A stretch of DNA of 64,000 nucleotides from Tethya wilhelma (taxonomy: Eukaryota; Porifera; Demospongiae; Tethyida; Tethyidae). This document shows, piece by piece, positions 48,592 to 63,721 of this stretch. The position numbers were made by a program, and so were the translations under genes. Below the pieces are notes generated by a model, which had not been told where the DNA came from, made no database searches, and saw nothing but the letters and a program-made list of their open reading frames with translations. Positions within the stretch are counted from its first letter, which is position 1. Every line of letters begins with the position of its first letter. Location: contig CAXIPT010000009.1 of assembly GCA_964030475.1 (NCBI GenBank), positions 934,774 through 998,773 of the forward strand, written 5' to 3'.

Positions 48592-51500
48592 GAAAACTTG
48601 ATGATCAGTGAAGGAGGTGATAGATATTGTAATACTTATGTACCACTTGATCTCTTTCTCTTCCTAGTAGCATGGCCATTGCGCCGATATCTCTTGATGA
48701 AACCAAACTGAGAGAGCCTCTCCTGTAAAAGTCAATACAAACGTACAATGAAACCCTTTACCAATAGACCCCTTCTCTTTGGATCTTGTAAGTATTGTGT
48801 GCAAAGAGAAGGACTAGCTCAATAATGCCGAGTCTGTTTACCAATTTCAATCATTACTCTTCACAATGATGTATTTGTACTACCTCTATGGCCAAATTGA
48901 GTGCTCTCTTTGCTTGCTTCCTGGCCTCTGCAAGTGGTCTTCTCAGCCTCTTCACCACATTGGTCTGTCATTTTGGACACACAAACAAGACCATTGAATG
49001 ATCACTAACACATAAATCACACTCATGGCTTGAGGACTTACATCTTTGTTGGGGTTTGTGTGTGATTGATCCGTGAAGGTGGTCACATGATCTGATGAGA
49101 CCCAGGCTCGACAGACAGTCGTATCAAAAAACACCACATGGTACTCCACCTAAACATAAAGTAGATGAAAAAGCTTTTATCAGGAAATGAAGGTAAAAAA
49201 CGGAACACTTGACTCACTGGTACAAGACACTCTCCTTCATCACTCATCTTGTAAAAAGATTCATCATCAGGATCCTCTTCAACCATAGCAGGCCACCTAC
49301 ATACAGAGGATGGTTAGAAAAATGATAAATTGCTAGAGAAAATGGTCGCCCATTTTCCCCGACTCTTACCAAGGATATCCGTCCATCTTTGCCCACACAA
49401 CGGAGCCAGGGATAAAGGGAGACTCGATAAACTCTTGACTGCCTTCAAAGTCCGACCATCGTTCTTCCGGAGCGCTGCAATCATTGTAGTTCTCGTCGCT
49501 GTTCAAGGAGCATGTCCACTTGTCGGGCAGTAGTGCTGGATCACAACAATCCTTGAGCTGCCGCCACTTCTTGCACCTACTGTTGTCACACTGCACCCAA
49601 ACTGGACCACTGTAGTTGACAGATTTGGATCGTTTGGATTTTGTGTCTTCTTCATGATCACTCTCGATACTAGCCTTCCTCTTCTTTCCTTTTTTGACAT
49701 TAGCTGTTGTCGACATTTCCTTGAGTGGTTGTTTCTTCTTGCTTGTCGTGGCTGGTTTAGTCGAAGAGGGAGTAGCAAATGCCTTCTTGTTTAATCCTTT
49801 TCCCTTCTTCTTTGGTGCCTTCTCTTTCTTGTCTGTCGGTTGTTTGGATGGTGGTGAAAACATCTTCTTGCGAGCTACCAGTTTGGGCTTTGGTTGATCT
49901 GATTGAGGGATAGGAAGCTTTGGGAGTGGAGGGTCGGTCTTCACAGCTTCTTCTTCGATTGCTGGTTGATCTTTTTTACTCTCTTCACCTGGAGATGATG
50001 ATGCATTTGTGCTAGTGGATGTGGCAGTGTCTTCACAATCCACTTTGGTTGGAGTTGCTGCATCAGTCAGAGGAGGCTTGGCTATCTCTTTTGTGGACTC
50101 CTCTTTTGAAGTAGTGGATGATGATGGCTCAGGTTGGTCACTGGAAATCTCTTTGTCTTCTTTATCTCCACATTGTACTTCTTCTTCATGATCTTCATGG
50201 CCAGTTTTATCTTCGGTTGATTCTGCAGCTACATCTTCTTTATTAACCTCTGATCCATTGTCATTGTCAGTCTGTTTGCTAGCTGTACTAGCTGCAGCAG
50301 CATCCGGTCCATCACTGGGGACACATTTTGATTCTTTTTTGCTCTTGGGTTTGGACTGAGATTTCGTCTTTTTCTTCTCAACTGCTGCTGCAAGTTTTGC
50401 AGCTCTAACATTTTCCCGTTCGAGCTTTTTCAACTCCTTCTCCATCTTGGCTTGCTCCCTCTGAGCTCTCTTTCTCTCTTGTTCAAGTTGCTTCTCCTGT
50501 TTCAGTCGTTCCTTTTCAACCTTCTTCTTCTCCATCTCTAGTTTCTTGAGAAGCTTAGCTGTTGCTTTTTCCTGTTTCTTAACAGATGAATCAGCCTTTG
50601 CTGCCTTTGTTGTCTTGGCATTTTTAGATTTCTCCACAGTTTTACCATCAGATTGCATGCCACTTGATTTCTCTACACCTCCATCATCCCCAGATGCATT
50701 GCACCCATCCTTATCTCCTGTATCTGTGGAGTTAGTGACACCTGATGCTGATTGAGAATCTTCAACAACCGATTCAGTAGATTCCATTGCATTGTTAGTC
50801 TCCTCACTTGCTGTCTTTGGTTGAGTGGGATTGGGTGATTTGGTCATTGGTGATGAGCCAGGTTTGCGTATTTTGGGGATGACATATTTCTTTTTACCAA
50901 AGGAAGGTTTCACTTTCGCTGCACCTGATGCAGGCTTTGTTTTTGCAGCAGTTGAAGGAACAGACTTGCATCCAGGTCCTTTCTTTGCAGGCAATTCATC
51001 CTGTGGTATATCACATGTTGAAGACGAAGCATTGCACGAACTTGAGGTGACTTTTTTGTCATTGGAATTTGAGAGCATTGCCGAATCAGTTTGATCCAGT
51101 GTGCATTCATTGGAAACATCACTAGGTGATACAGTCTCTTTGGCATCTGTTGCTGCCAATGGTGCAATATCCTCATTCAGTTGGGTCTCATCCATATCAT
51201 GAATGTCTTCTGTCTTCGATTTCATTGTGTTTTGAGCTGCCATTCTAGTTGCTTCATCACCAGCTGCTTTGCTAGCATCACCATTTTCTACTTGCAGATG
51301 AGTTGCTTGTGAATCGTTCAAACTCTCCTCCTTGGTTACATCGTAGGTCGTAGATTTATCTTGGACGACATCATCACACCATCCCAGAGGCAGCTGTGTC
51401 TCATCTTCATCTTCCTGACAGCCATTGAGAGAGTCGTCCAGGTTCACACAGCTTGGCTTCGTGAATTCATTGCCACCATCTTGTTGTTCTGTAGCTGCAC

Positions 51501-51892
51501 TCTCAGTGGGTAGTGCAGCTTCTAGCAAAAGGTCAGGGTTCAGTTCATCATCCAGCGAGTCATTGAAGAGATTCGAAGTATTGAATTGGATGAGTGGAGG
51601 ACTGTCTTCCTCAGTGAGGGCTGCTAGCGGTTGTTGGTGTAGTTTTGTATCACCTGCAAAGAGGAAGTAGGTTTGGATATAATTTGGCAACAGCAGACAC
51701 TGGGCAGCTGAGTATGTTCAAGTGTAAATTGCTGTCAATGTGTTTTTACACAGATGTATAAAAAACTAGGGTATGCAATTTGGCACCAATTGGTATAAAA
51801 CCAAACAGGTATTATAATATAGCCATGCATTGTATTTTAAGTTGCTTACCAGCAGTAAAGGGAGAGATAAACTTGCCTACAACGCCAGCCAT
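48317..51892 (-). CDS. CW zinc finger + PWWP histone reader (ZCWPW-like)
   Basis: Seven exons from 5': 51850-51892, 49370-51653, 49218-49296, 49042-49149, 48884-48964, 48644-48722, 48317-48538 region ending in the last exon 48317-48528; 961 residues. A long acidic Ser/Thr-rich N-terminus (about 1-350) and a lysine/glutamate-rich charged helix (KLEMEKKKVEKERLKQEK) precede a basic stretch. Then comes a CW finger near 696-745 (VWVQCDNSRCKKWRQL, later WTC and NDC), which reads methylated H3K4. A PWWP domain follows at once (SVVWAKMDGYPWWPAMVEE, YHVVFFDTTVCRAWV), which reads methylated H3K36. The CW-then-PWWP order is that of ZCWPW1/ZCWPW2. The C-terminus is basic and nuclear-looking (ATRKRKR, RGRKRARL). 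Which of the two paralogues it matches is not decidable, so no symbol is given. Confidence 0.85.
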
Positions 51893-53876
<1,984 letters not shown>

Positions 53877-56800
53877 ATGACTACCAATGGATTCACAGTT
53901 CACAAAGTCCCGCCTTCTCCCGTCACAACTGACCAATCAGTGAAGAGACGACATCATCAAGAAAATGGGGATGTCCCTGATATTTTACACAGAGGGGACG
54001 AAGTCATGGACATTAATAGTAGTCATGTGATCCAGGATGCAAGTCACATGACCCGTCAGCACGACATTGTTAGCTTTGGAGAAGAGAGTGATGAAGATTG
54101 TAGCACGGCTGAAGAGGGAGAAAGAGACACAATGCCTTCAGAGACAACCACCACCGACTTTCTCCCTGAAGCTGTCGAACCTGTTGATTATATTGAAGCC
54201 AATCCCAAGATTGATTCCAAGAGGCCATTAACTTCAGGAGGATACGATCTACCTCCCCCTCCCAGCCATCGCTACGAGAATTGGAGCATTCTTGTGAACG
54301 TTGGTGGGAAGCCTGAAGGCTATGAAGATAGTGGAAAACGAGGTATAGTATCATTTTACTAAATTTTGCTCCTATAGGCCTTCCTCCAGTTTGTTAGAAA
54401 TCCACCATGAAAACGTTTTGAAAAAATTACTGATATTCTTATAGGCATGAGGATTTTCACAACTATTTACAGTCAAATAGTAGTTAATTTTTTATAGTTA
54501 GCTTGTGTACAGCCAGTGGGTTTGCCCATAGATAATATAGACTACGTAACGGTTACGTAGTCTATATTATCTATGGTTTGCCAATGTCTACCTCTGTGTT
54601 ATCCTCATGCAGGCAAACCTATCAAGCGTTTCAAAATGTCACGAGTTGCTAAAGTGGATCGGATTCGTGGACCACTGCCTCTTCCTCGATCAGCCAAACA
54701 CATAAGAGCATCTCCCTCTTCGAGAAAGAGACGATTCTCCGGTCGTGCAATCCGACCGATCCAGCTGCCTAACAGCATAGCCAGCGAGGAAGGAGACATG
54801 GCACAGGCGGATGAGATGGGAGAGGGAGAAGGAAGGGATGATGGTTTCGTTGATGGAGGAGAGGCAGTGAGAAGAAGGAGCAAGAAACGAACAGGTAGGG
54901 GCAACGTCAAGAGTTTGTGCATGCTTGGGTGTGTGTGTGGTGCGTGTGTGCATGTGTGTGCATGTGTGTGTTGTGTGTGTGTGTACATGTATGGGTAGCT
55001 TTTTATAGATGTCTGCATGTGTGTGTTGTGAGAATGAGAATAATTGTATTGGTTTTGGTGAGTGATCAATGCTATAATTATTTCAAGAGGACAGTGCAAA
55101 TTAAGGTAAGTGTTTAATCACTTGTATTTCATTAGGGGGTGTGCAATGGAATGTTTACGTCAAAATGCTTTGATGTTGGGGTGGTAAGCAACCCAATAGT
55201 TGCACTGCAGAATCTGTATATGTATAAATGACACTTCAAGGTTTATATGATGTACTGATTTGTACAGCAACATGATACACTACTGTATACCCATGCTGTA
55301 TACAAGCACTCATGTATATCGCTGCTTGATATATGCTTTGGTGTCAGCAGTATCAGGTGTGGTTCAGTTGTGTGTTAACGGTATGTTAGGGTGTGCCACA
55401 GTATTAGTATGCACTGGGTGTTCCACTAAATTAATATACAAATGGTATACGTATGTCTATATGGTGGTTTAGCACTGATCCAAGCTAGCATTCTGTTGTT
55501 GATTGGTCAATGGTGATGTAATCTCTGTTGCATAATTGGTTAGCATTGTTTCAAAACTTGCTGTGAAATCTTTCAACTGAGTTGCATAACTCAGAAAGAT
55601 TAAAGAATTAACTAACGTGTGTTTGTCTGAGAAACCACTCCATTTTTGTCTCATAATTATCCACTATGGCAAATTTTTTTGGTGATATCTCGTTCTTCGC
55701 TGAGTGCGTTATAATTCTATTTCATGCTTCTTGAATTAGCCCGCGTGTTTACACTGGTGTATGAGCCCATAACAATGACAGATAGAGTTACAATAATCAT
55801 ATTTTTATCTCTTTGTGGAATGCTATACATCAAGATGGCTTGTCAAAAGAGATATATCGTTCACAAATACCGTTATCCAAATTTGTTTCTACGTAGTCTG
55901 TTCTAAGGACAATTTTGTTTCATCAATGAAAGAATTCCCCTTGATGTCCTCACCTTCCAGAAATGGAGCCTCACTCATGAAGGTCTGATAGCTCTGAGAC
56001 TCATTGAATTGGAGGGATATATATATACATGCTATCTAGATATCATTATCACGTCTGTGATGATTTTCTCATCATGTAGTCTTCTTGTTGGAGTGATTCT
56101 AGGACACCATACTCCCATATTTTACGACATGGCAACACTGTGAATGAGCATGTCTGTCAACCACGCTGTGTAGTGTTCTCCTAAATGGAACACTTATGTA
56201 CTGAAGCAGCGTTGACATTTTTTCTTGAATATAGTCCCTAGCGATCGTACATCTATGTACTCATCAAGTTGCATGGCTGCTGAGAGAAGCTAAATTAGTT
56301 TGAGTTCTCAGTCACACTTTAAAAACTTTTAATCCACAGGTTGATTAAGTAGCTATTATAATATTATTGTTAGGAAAGTTAATTAGTCAATCAGTCAAAA
56401 AGTTAGTTGTACAGTTCTGAATTTGGGAATTTCAGGGAAGAATTGAAAGGTGGTTTGGAAGCAATTGTGTGTTTTAACCGAAAGACAATGTCACTGAAAA
56501 GATTTATGAGTAAGTTGGTGAAGTCATGCACTCAGACTGCCCACCGTGATTAAAATGTTTTACTTGGTCAAGTAGGCTTATAGAGATGCAGCTTTTTACT
56601 ACACTTTGGTTAAGCCAATTATTAATAAGTCCAACTTCAAACATCTTTGGTTTTTATGTTGATACCCCCTGCTGTGGTCCATATGCATGCCCATGAAGTA
56701 TACTATTAGAGGAAGGAGACATAGTGACTGGGCAAACAGTGTATGGAGACAGTGTTGTTTATATGAACTTGATCATGAGAGGTTGGTTTGAAGAGTGTGG

Positions 56801-57665
56801 GGGATGATAACCTAACCAAGCTATTATGATATCTGGTTAGAGGCTTCGTTATTGTTTTCTCATGCTCTGAGAAAATGGTTGTAGTGGTTGGATTTTGAGC
56901 TTCCAAGTAGTGTGGGGGCGAAGGAAGCCATCATGGAGTAGCTGAAGTGTGCACACTCTCACTGATAAGAAGAGAATCCCAACCAAGCTGAGGTCAAGAG
57001 AGGGGACACTGATTTGTTGCCTTTTTTGGTAGTAGTATTTGGTTGCTAGGTTACTATCCCATTTAGTAAATGGAGATGAAAGTTTGTTCAACCAAGATTA
57101 ATAGTAAATAAAATAAATATCGGTTGACCCATTCATCACGGTTGGCCCATTCATCACGCATGCTATAGCGTTAGAAGCTAAGCTTGCCACTATGCAAGTG
57201 TACTGTTCTTATAACATCTGACGCTGCCGACGAAGATAGGGTTCNNNNNNNNNNNNNNNNNNNNNNNNNNNNNNNNNNNNNNNNNNNNNNNNNNNNNNNN
57301 NNNNNNNNNNNNNNNNNNNNNNNNNNNNNNNNNNNNNNNNNNNNNNNNNNNNNNNNNNNNNNNNNNNNNNNNNNNNNNNNNNNNNNNNNNNNNNNNNNNN
57401 NNNNNNNNNNNNNNNNNNNNNNNNNNNNNNNNNNNNNNNNNNNNNNNNNNNNNNNNNNNNNNNNNNNNNNNNNNNNNNNNNNNNNNNNNNNNNNNNNNNN
57501 NNNNNNNNNNNNNNNNNNNNNNNNNNNNNNNNNNNNNNNNNNNNNNNNNNNNNNNNNNNNNNNNNNNNNNNNNNNNNNNNNNNNNNNNNNNNNNNNNNNN
57601 NNNNNNNNNNNNNNNNNNNNNNNNNNNNNNNNNNNNNNNNNNNNNNNNNNNNNNNNNNNNNNNNN

Positions 57666-57724
<59 letters not shown>

Positions 57725-60700
57725 ACACACACACACAGGTGGAATTCACATGTTACTGCCGACAATGGGAAACAACAGCCCTCCTTCCAGTCCTTCAAAC
57801 ACACCCATATCAAGAAGGAGAGCCTCTTCTAGAAAGTCTCGAACAAAACCTCGCGTGAGAAAACAGAGCAAGCCACAACTTGCCCCTGCCGACATCAGCA
57901 CACAGGAGAGTACAACTCAAGGTCCTGGTTCAAGTGACACCAGCGACGACCTTTCCCACGATGAAGCCACACAAGTCCACACTGGGGAGGACCCTAACGA
58001 TCTAGGTAGCGAGGAGGAGTACGATGATGCACGCTCTCTCACACCCAACCCTCATGAGCTACTCAATTCCGTCTCCTCGACTGCCAGTGAACCAAACAAG
58101 ATGAAGAAGAAGACAGAACTCTCAAAGAGTGTCCAGTCAATGAAATATCTCCATCGTGATCAAGTGTCGGACATCTCTGCACCTAGACGTTCCAATCTCC
58201 TGCACATGTCCAGTAGGGAGTCCGTCGATAACATGGTGCCGGATTCTAACGAACCGAGCGATACGGATTTCACGTCCATGTACCCATCAAACTGGACCAG
58301 CAAGCGTTTCGAGTCTGATCTTTCGACAGCTCCACTGTCCAGTGAGACATCTGACATGGACACTTCGGGCAATGAGAGGGTGGCGACCACCACTGATGGT
58401 GGATCAACGACCGACCTCACCAGCACTCGGGTGGAGGTCACTTCACCTCATGACTCACCTCAGTCTACTTCCCCAGTGACTCCCGTGAAGAACACCAGCA
58501 ATAAAGGTAGTAACTCGACCAGCAGTGGAGAGGAGGTTGGAGCAGCAACAAAGGAGAGACCCCAACCTCCTGTGAAGCTGCCTGTCAAGCCACCACCACC
58601 TCCCATTAGTAAGAAGCCGATGCTGAAGCCTGGTCCTGGTACTGTGAACAAATCTATTTCCCCAGTGCCGGCTAAAAGGGCTCTCCAGCACACAAAGAGC
58701 ACACCTTATGTTGGACGAGTCAATAATGGCGTGAGTTCGCAACCTGCGACAACTTACGTTCCAACAAGAAGCAAGAGCACCAAGGGGAACATTCCTTCCA
58801 AACCAAAACCACCTGTTGCTGTCAAACCAATTGTCAAGCCTGAATTAAAACCAAAACCAATTTTATCCACCGGTGGTGGGCCACCCGGGCTGAGAAGATC
58901 GATAAAATCCTCCAGCACTGTTGTTTCACCGACGCCCGTTGTGGCTAACAGAGCTTTGAGTGTTGATGCAGGATCACAACGGACAGGCTCTCCAACTACA
59001 ATGAGAAAGATGCACAGTGATTCGGAGCTGAGCTTACTACCGAACAAAATTTCGGAAAAGTCTCCCTCTCCCATTTTCAAGAGGTTGGCCAGGCTACATG
59101 AGGAAAACGAAGCCAATGATGAGCTTAGTCAGAGTCCCCCCCTTCCTGTCAGACCGGTCAAACCAGTTAAACCAAGACGCGATGTAGAAAAGAGTGTTCA
59201 TCCAAGAAGAACTACCACACCTACTGAGACTTCGGAACTAGATCGGCTCAAAGATCTTGAATTAGGCAAGCAAGTTTCATCGACTTCTCTCTCTGACAGT
59301 TCCAAACCACCATCATCTTCAGAAGCTACTTCAGGACACAGCCAATCTCCTTCAATGTCTCCGTACCCCTCTCCAGCTGTCAAGAAGAAGCCTCTCGTTC
59401 CAACCAAGCCACTGAAGAAGCCACCTGTTTCAACACCTCAACAATCTCGGTTGGAGAGTGGTGGCACTTTGTCACCTCCAATCACACATCGCAGAACTAA
59501 GTCAAATTCTGACATGTACAAAATAACTGGTCGCACTTCACCAGCTATTGAAGGGAATTCTCCTTTATTGCCACCACGAAATCATCAAATTTCACAACCA
59601 CAACACACCATGACCCCCTCAGAAAGAATAAACTCCCCCTCACCACCCCCCTTGCCCCCTAGAAGTGGTGATAGCAGCAGTGAAATGAAGAGAAAGACAA
59701 TATTGATCCAAACTTGTCTTGCAAAGAACCCCGAACTCATCAGGGGGTTGAAATCGCCTGCTCCACGCCGGCCCCCTCCGGTCCCCCCTACAATGAAACA
59801 CACAACAACAACAGCAGCAGCAACAGCTAGTGAAGAAACCGATGTTGGATCTAGAAACGAAATTTCAGAATCGGAAAACAGAAGCCATGTGTATAGCAGT
59901 CATTTAAATGCTAAACAGATTACCACCATTTCTTCCAACTATGAAGTCATGGAACCTAACGATTCTGAACAGTTTGAACAAAACCTTCAGAAATACAAAC
60001 AAGGCAATGAGCCTACTGCAGCCATGCCTATCTACACACAAGTTAAAAAGCGTTCCTCTAAGATCATGCAAGACGTGGAAACTGTCAGGAGCAAGACACC
60101 CGACAACCTCATCAGCGACTCCAGAGGTGGTGATGAGACCAGAGGGTTGCAGGAGGAGGCAAAGAAAAGCTCAGATAGTGAGTTGGAAACAATATCGCAA
60201 CAGGAAAGGTCGAGAAAAATCTCCACCGCGTCTCAGCGTAGAGCCCCTCCCATGCCACCTAGGATATCAGACGAACCAGTCCCTGATAAGACCACACGCG
60301 TTTTGAAGAGACAGGCCCACTCAGCACTGTCCCCTCAAAGCTCCCTCTCTCCTCCGAGGGGTGAATCCCCTCCTCCTCTTCCCGATCAGCCCATCCCACG
60401 GAAGAAAGACCGCTTCTCTGTTCGTAACAAGTCCTCCAAAGGAGTCATGATCAAGTCGGCCTCCACCTCTCTCCTAACAGAGAACAGTCCCACTCCACCA
60501 ATGGCTGTTGCAGCCATTGACACAGCTCCTAAGAAGCCACCACGAGCAGCTGCTCGAAGGGACCCAATCTACGAGTGTATTCCCGACTTCTCCGATTCAC
60601 GTTACAAGCGAGCCAAGCGTGACTATGAAGAGATCATCCTCTTGAGTGATGATGATGAACCGGACGTTGTCAACGAAAAGATCAACATTGGATCGTTGGA

Positions 60701-62630
60701 TTACAAGGAGCTGTCCCCCTCTAGGAGCTCTGTAGGAGGCGTGTCCAGTCCCAAGTCCCCATATGGTGAAATTTCAAGTCCGATTGGAGTTCGAAGTCCA
60801 CGTAGTTCCACCACAAATGTAGCTGCTGAATCAAAACTTCCTTTGGAAGATCTGCGAGAGAATTTCAATAAATCTCCTCCAGCCATGAGGAAGAGACAAG
60901 CAAAAAGTTTCTCCGGGAAGAAGAGTCGTTCTACAATGCTGCGACGGTTTGGATCAGCACGCTACAAGAACAAGGTGTCCACCATACCAGCCAGCGTAGC
61001 CAAGAGCTTGAGCGTAAGTATTGCATGGACTTCTACGAATATATGACTGTTAATGAGTGGTATGAATGAATTCCATATAGTGGTAGAGGCACAATCATGG
61101 TGTTTGTATACATAGAGCTTATTTGTCATGTGATTTCATGTGTAGTTTTGGATGTAAAGTCACACATGTACACACTTAACTTACTCCCACTCACTGAGTT
61201 GCCTTATAGTTCACTTTAGTATCTTCGAACCTGTGCTTGCTAAACCTGTGTATATCAGTCTAGGAAGGTCGTATGAAGCTGGGACTTGCACCATTGTGAT
61301 CAGCTCAAAGAGAGCTTTCAAATGATATCTATTTTGAGAAGTTTTGTGTCAGAAGCCAAAATGGCCAAATTTGATAAAATCCCCTGACTATAGTCCACGC
61401 TTTTTTTCTGATTTTGGGTCAAAATCAAACCTATATTAAAATAGATATTGTTCAAAAGCTTTTTTTGAGCTGATTTCAATGGTGCAAGTCCCAGCTTCAT
61501 ACGATCTTTCTGGACTGAGATGTACTGGTTTTTAAGTTCTTCAATTTTCAGCGTGATGTGATGGTTTAGGATCTTGATTTTCTCATCCATTGTCTAGGAA
61601 GGTCATATGAAGCTGGGACTTGTACCATTGTGATCAGCTCAAAGAGAGCTTTCAAATGATATCTATTTTGTTAGGTTTTGTGTTGCAAGCCAAAATGGTC
61701 ATTTTTGATAAAATCCCCTGACTATATAGTCCACGCTTTTTCTGATTTTGGGTCAAAATCAAACCTATAATATAATTAAAACAGATATTGTTCAAAAGCT
61801 CTTTTTGAGCTGATTTCAATGGTGCAAGTCCCAGCTTCATACGATCTTTCTGGACTGAGATGTACTGGTTTTAAGTTCTTCAATTTTCATTGTGATATGA
61901 TGGTTTAGGATCTTGATTTTCTCATCCATTATCTCAGTCTAGGAAGGTCATAGGAAGCTGGGACTTGCACCATTGTGATCAGCTCAAAGAGAGCTTTCAA
62001 ATGATATCTATTTTGTTAGGTTTTGTGTCGGAAGCCAAAATGGCCAAATTTGATAAAATCCCCTGACTATATATAGTCCACGCTTTTTTTCTGATTTTGG
62101 GTCAAAATCAAACCTACATCAAAATAGGTATCTTTTGAAAGCCTTTTTCAAGCTGATTGCAATGGTGCAAGTCCCAGCTTCATACGACCTTCCTGGAGCG
62201 ACCTACACTCAATAATGTTTCCCATAAACTTGCAGTTGCAGAGATCCTCCTCATTGGACAAGCTTGATGACCGCATGGACCGCTCGACGCGTAACTCCAT
62301 CCACCATCACATCTCCTCCAGTGAAGATGAAGAGGAAGAGACCACTGTAGCATCACCAATCATACCAGGTGAGTTTGTAGCTTTTAGTTTCCATGTAGAT
62401 TTACTGGTAAAGGGCGGTGAAAGTCAAATGATGGTATTTACGTTTTTATAATTGAAGTTTTTGCTTTGACGACCTTTTCCAGATTTACCAAAGACTCCAA
62501 GTGCAAGTGGTGAAGAATTGATGTACAGTACTCCCAGAGATGCACACAGAAAAGCTGGAAAGGTACTATAGGTTATCATATCATTCAAACAAAACATAAT
62601 GTGTTGACTACTAATGGTGACTATGGCTTC

Positions 62631-62678
<48 letters not shown>

Positions 62679-63721
62679 CTTTAGTTATCACAGTCGGCAA
62701 GTGCCTTTGTTGACATTGAACCTCTCTATCAGTACATCAATACAGCCGAGTTCCTCCGAGAACCCGGGGACCTTCTTCCCCCCTCTCTCTCCCCCTCCTC
62801 CACACCTCCCAATCCTTCGTCATCAACCACTCCCAAACCTCCCTCCTCCTCCATGTCTTTCCTTGGACCACGAGCGTCAAAACAAAACCAGCTTGAGATA
62901 GCTCGCCAGCTCTCCTGTAGGAAGCTGTGGTGTGAACTGCCCGAGATTATCAAAAGCGGTGTTCTCAAGACGCTTAGCAATGAGGAACGCAAGCTCCAAG
63001 AGGCAATGTACGAGGTTATCACCTCAGAGGCGACCTATCTTCGAAGTCTTGATGTGCTGATCGAGCACTTTATGGATGATCCTGGCATGAACCCTAATCT
63101 CCCAGAAGGGAGGCGTGTCCTCGACAAGCGGCAGCATCATGTGATCTTCTCGAACGTACGAGAAGTGAGAGATGTGAGCGCTTTGTTTCTGGAGGAGTTG
63201 GAAGAGAGACAAAAGGAAGGAGCAGTCATCAAAAACATCTCCGATATCGTCTTAAAATACGTGAGTAAAGAGAGTACTCTTTGGTGTTTGAGTGTTGCAG
63301 TATCAGTAGACCTGTTGTGAAACATTCACTGTAAACTTTCCTGATTTCTATCTCTCTAGGCGGAAGGTAAGCTGGATGGGTACATCCGATACTGTACTAA
63401 TCAGGTCTACCAGATACGTGAGCTTCAAGATGCACTGTAAGTTAACACCATGGTAATCTCAAATAATACTATATTTAGCAGTGGTTTTAATCTTGCCCTC
63501 TCTTGCATTGTCTCAGGGAGAAGAACGTGATGTTCCGTGAGTACTTGAGACGTCTGGAGTCAGACAAGTGTTGTCAGAATCTCAACATGCAATCCTTCCT
63601 CTTGCTACCCATGCAGAGGATCACCAGACTGCCTCTGCTCATGTTGGCCATCCTCAACCGCACACCTCTGGACCATCCTGATCATGGTCAGGTGGAGATG
63701 ACTTTGAGAACCGTTCAGAAG
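53877..63721 (+). CDS. Ephexin-type RhoGEF, 3' end beyond window
   Basis: Exons 53877-54342, 54613-54894, 57739-61013, 62236-62368, 62483-62562, 62685-63260, 63360-63436, 63517-63721; 1698 codons so far, in frame. A third exon of 3.3 kb encodes a disordered region rich in Ser, Pro and Lys with many PxxP motifs (PVKLPVKPPPPP, RPPPVPPTMK) likely to bind SH3 domains. The DH domain starts near residue 1515: LQEAMYEVITSEATYLRSL, then NVMFREYLRRLESDKCCQN and LLLPMQRITRLPLLML. The stretch LWCELPEIIKSGVLKTL just before DH is typical of the ephexin group (NGEF, ARHGEF5/16/19/26), so Rho/Rac activation at the actin cortex is expected. PH and any SH3 lie beyond the window. The second intron contains the N run, so a further exon could be hidden. 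Confidence 0.82.
54520..54582. mobile_element. Perfect palindrome flanked by 7-bp direct repeats
   Basis: Arms of 24 bp (54527-54550 and 54552-54575, outer end CATAGATAATATAG) are perfectly complementary around a single base. Direct repeats GTTTGCC flank them at 54520-54526 and 54576-54582. This is the footprint of a tiny inserted foldback element in the first coding intron of the ephexin-like gene. Confidence 0.75.
54895..57738 (+). other. Ephexin-like intron 2 with assembly gap
   Basis: AT-rich intron without convincing exons. It contains the N run 57245-57665 and a CA microsatellite (about 57668-57738) that forms the polypyrimidine side of the next acceptor. Confidence 0.6.
57245..57665. 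other. Assembly gap (421 N)
   Basis: Unknown sequence. Frames that run through it are meaningless. Confidence 0.99.
61254..62200. repeat. Three tandem inverted-repeat elements in an ephexin-like intron
   Basis: Units at about 61254-61521, 61590-61861 and 61931-62200 share arms GTCTAGGAAGGTCATATGAA / CAGCTTCATACGATCTTTC. A common spacer (TTTAGGATCTTGATTTTCTC) separates them, giving a period near 335-345 bp. They belong to the same family as the ACAP-intron array but form a separate subfamily. The last unit ends 35 bp before the next exon. Confidence 0.85.

Noticed and set aside
57184..57858. Long open frames through 57245-57665
   Set aside because: They consist of N and CA repeat and carry no information.
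58160..60226. Minus-strand frames opposite the large ephexin-like exon
   Set aside because: Antisense shadows of S/P-rich coding sequence.
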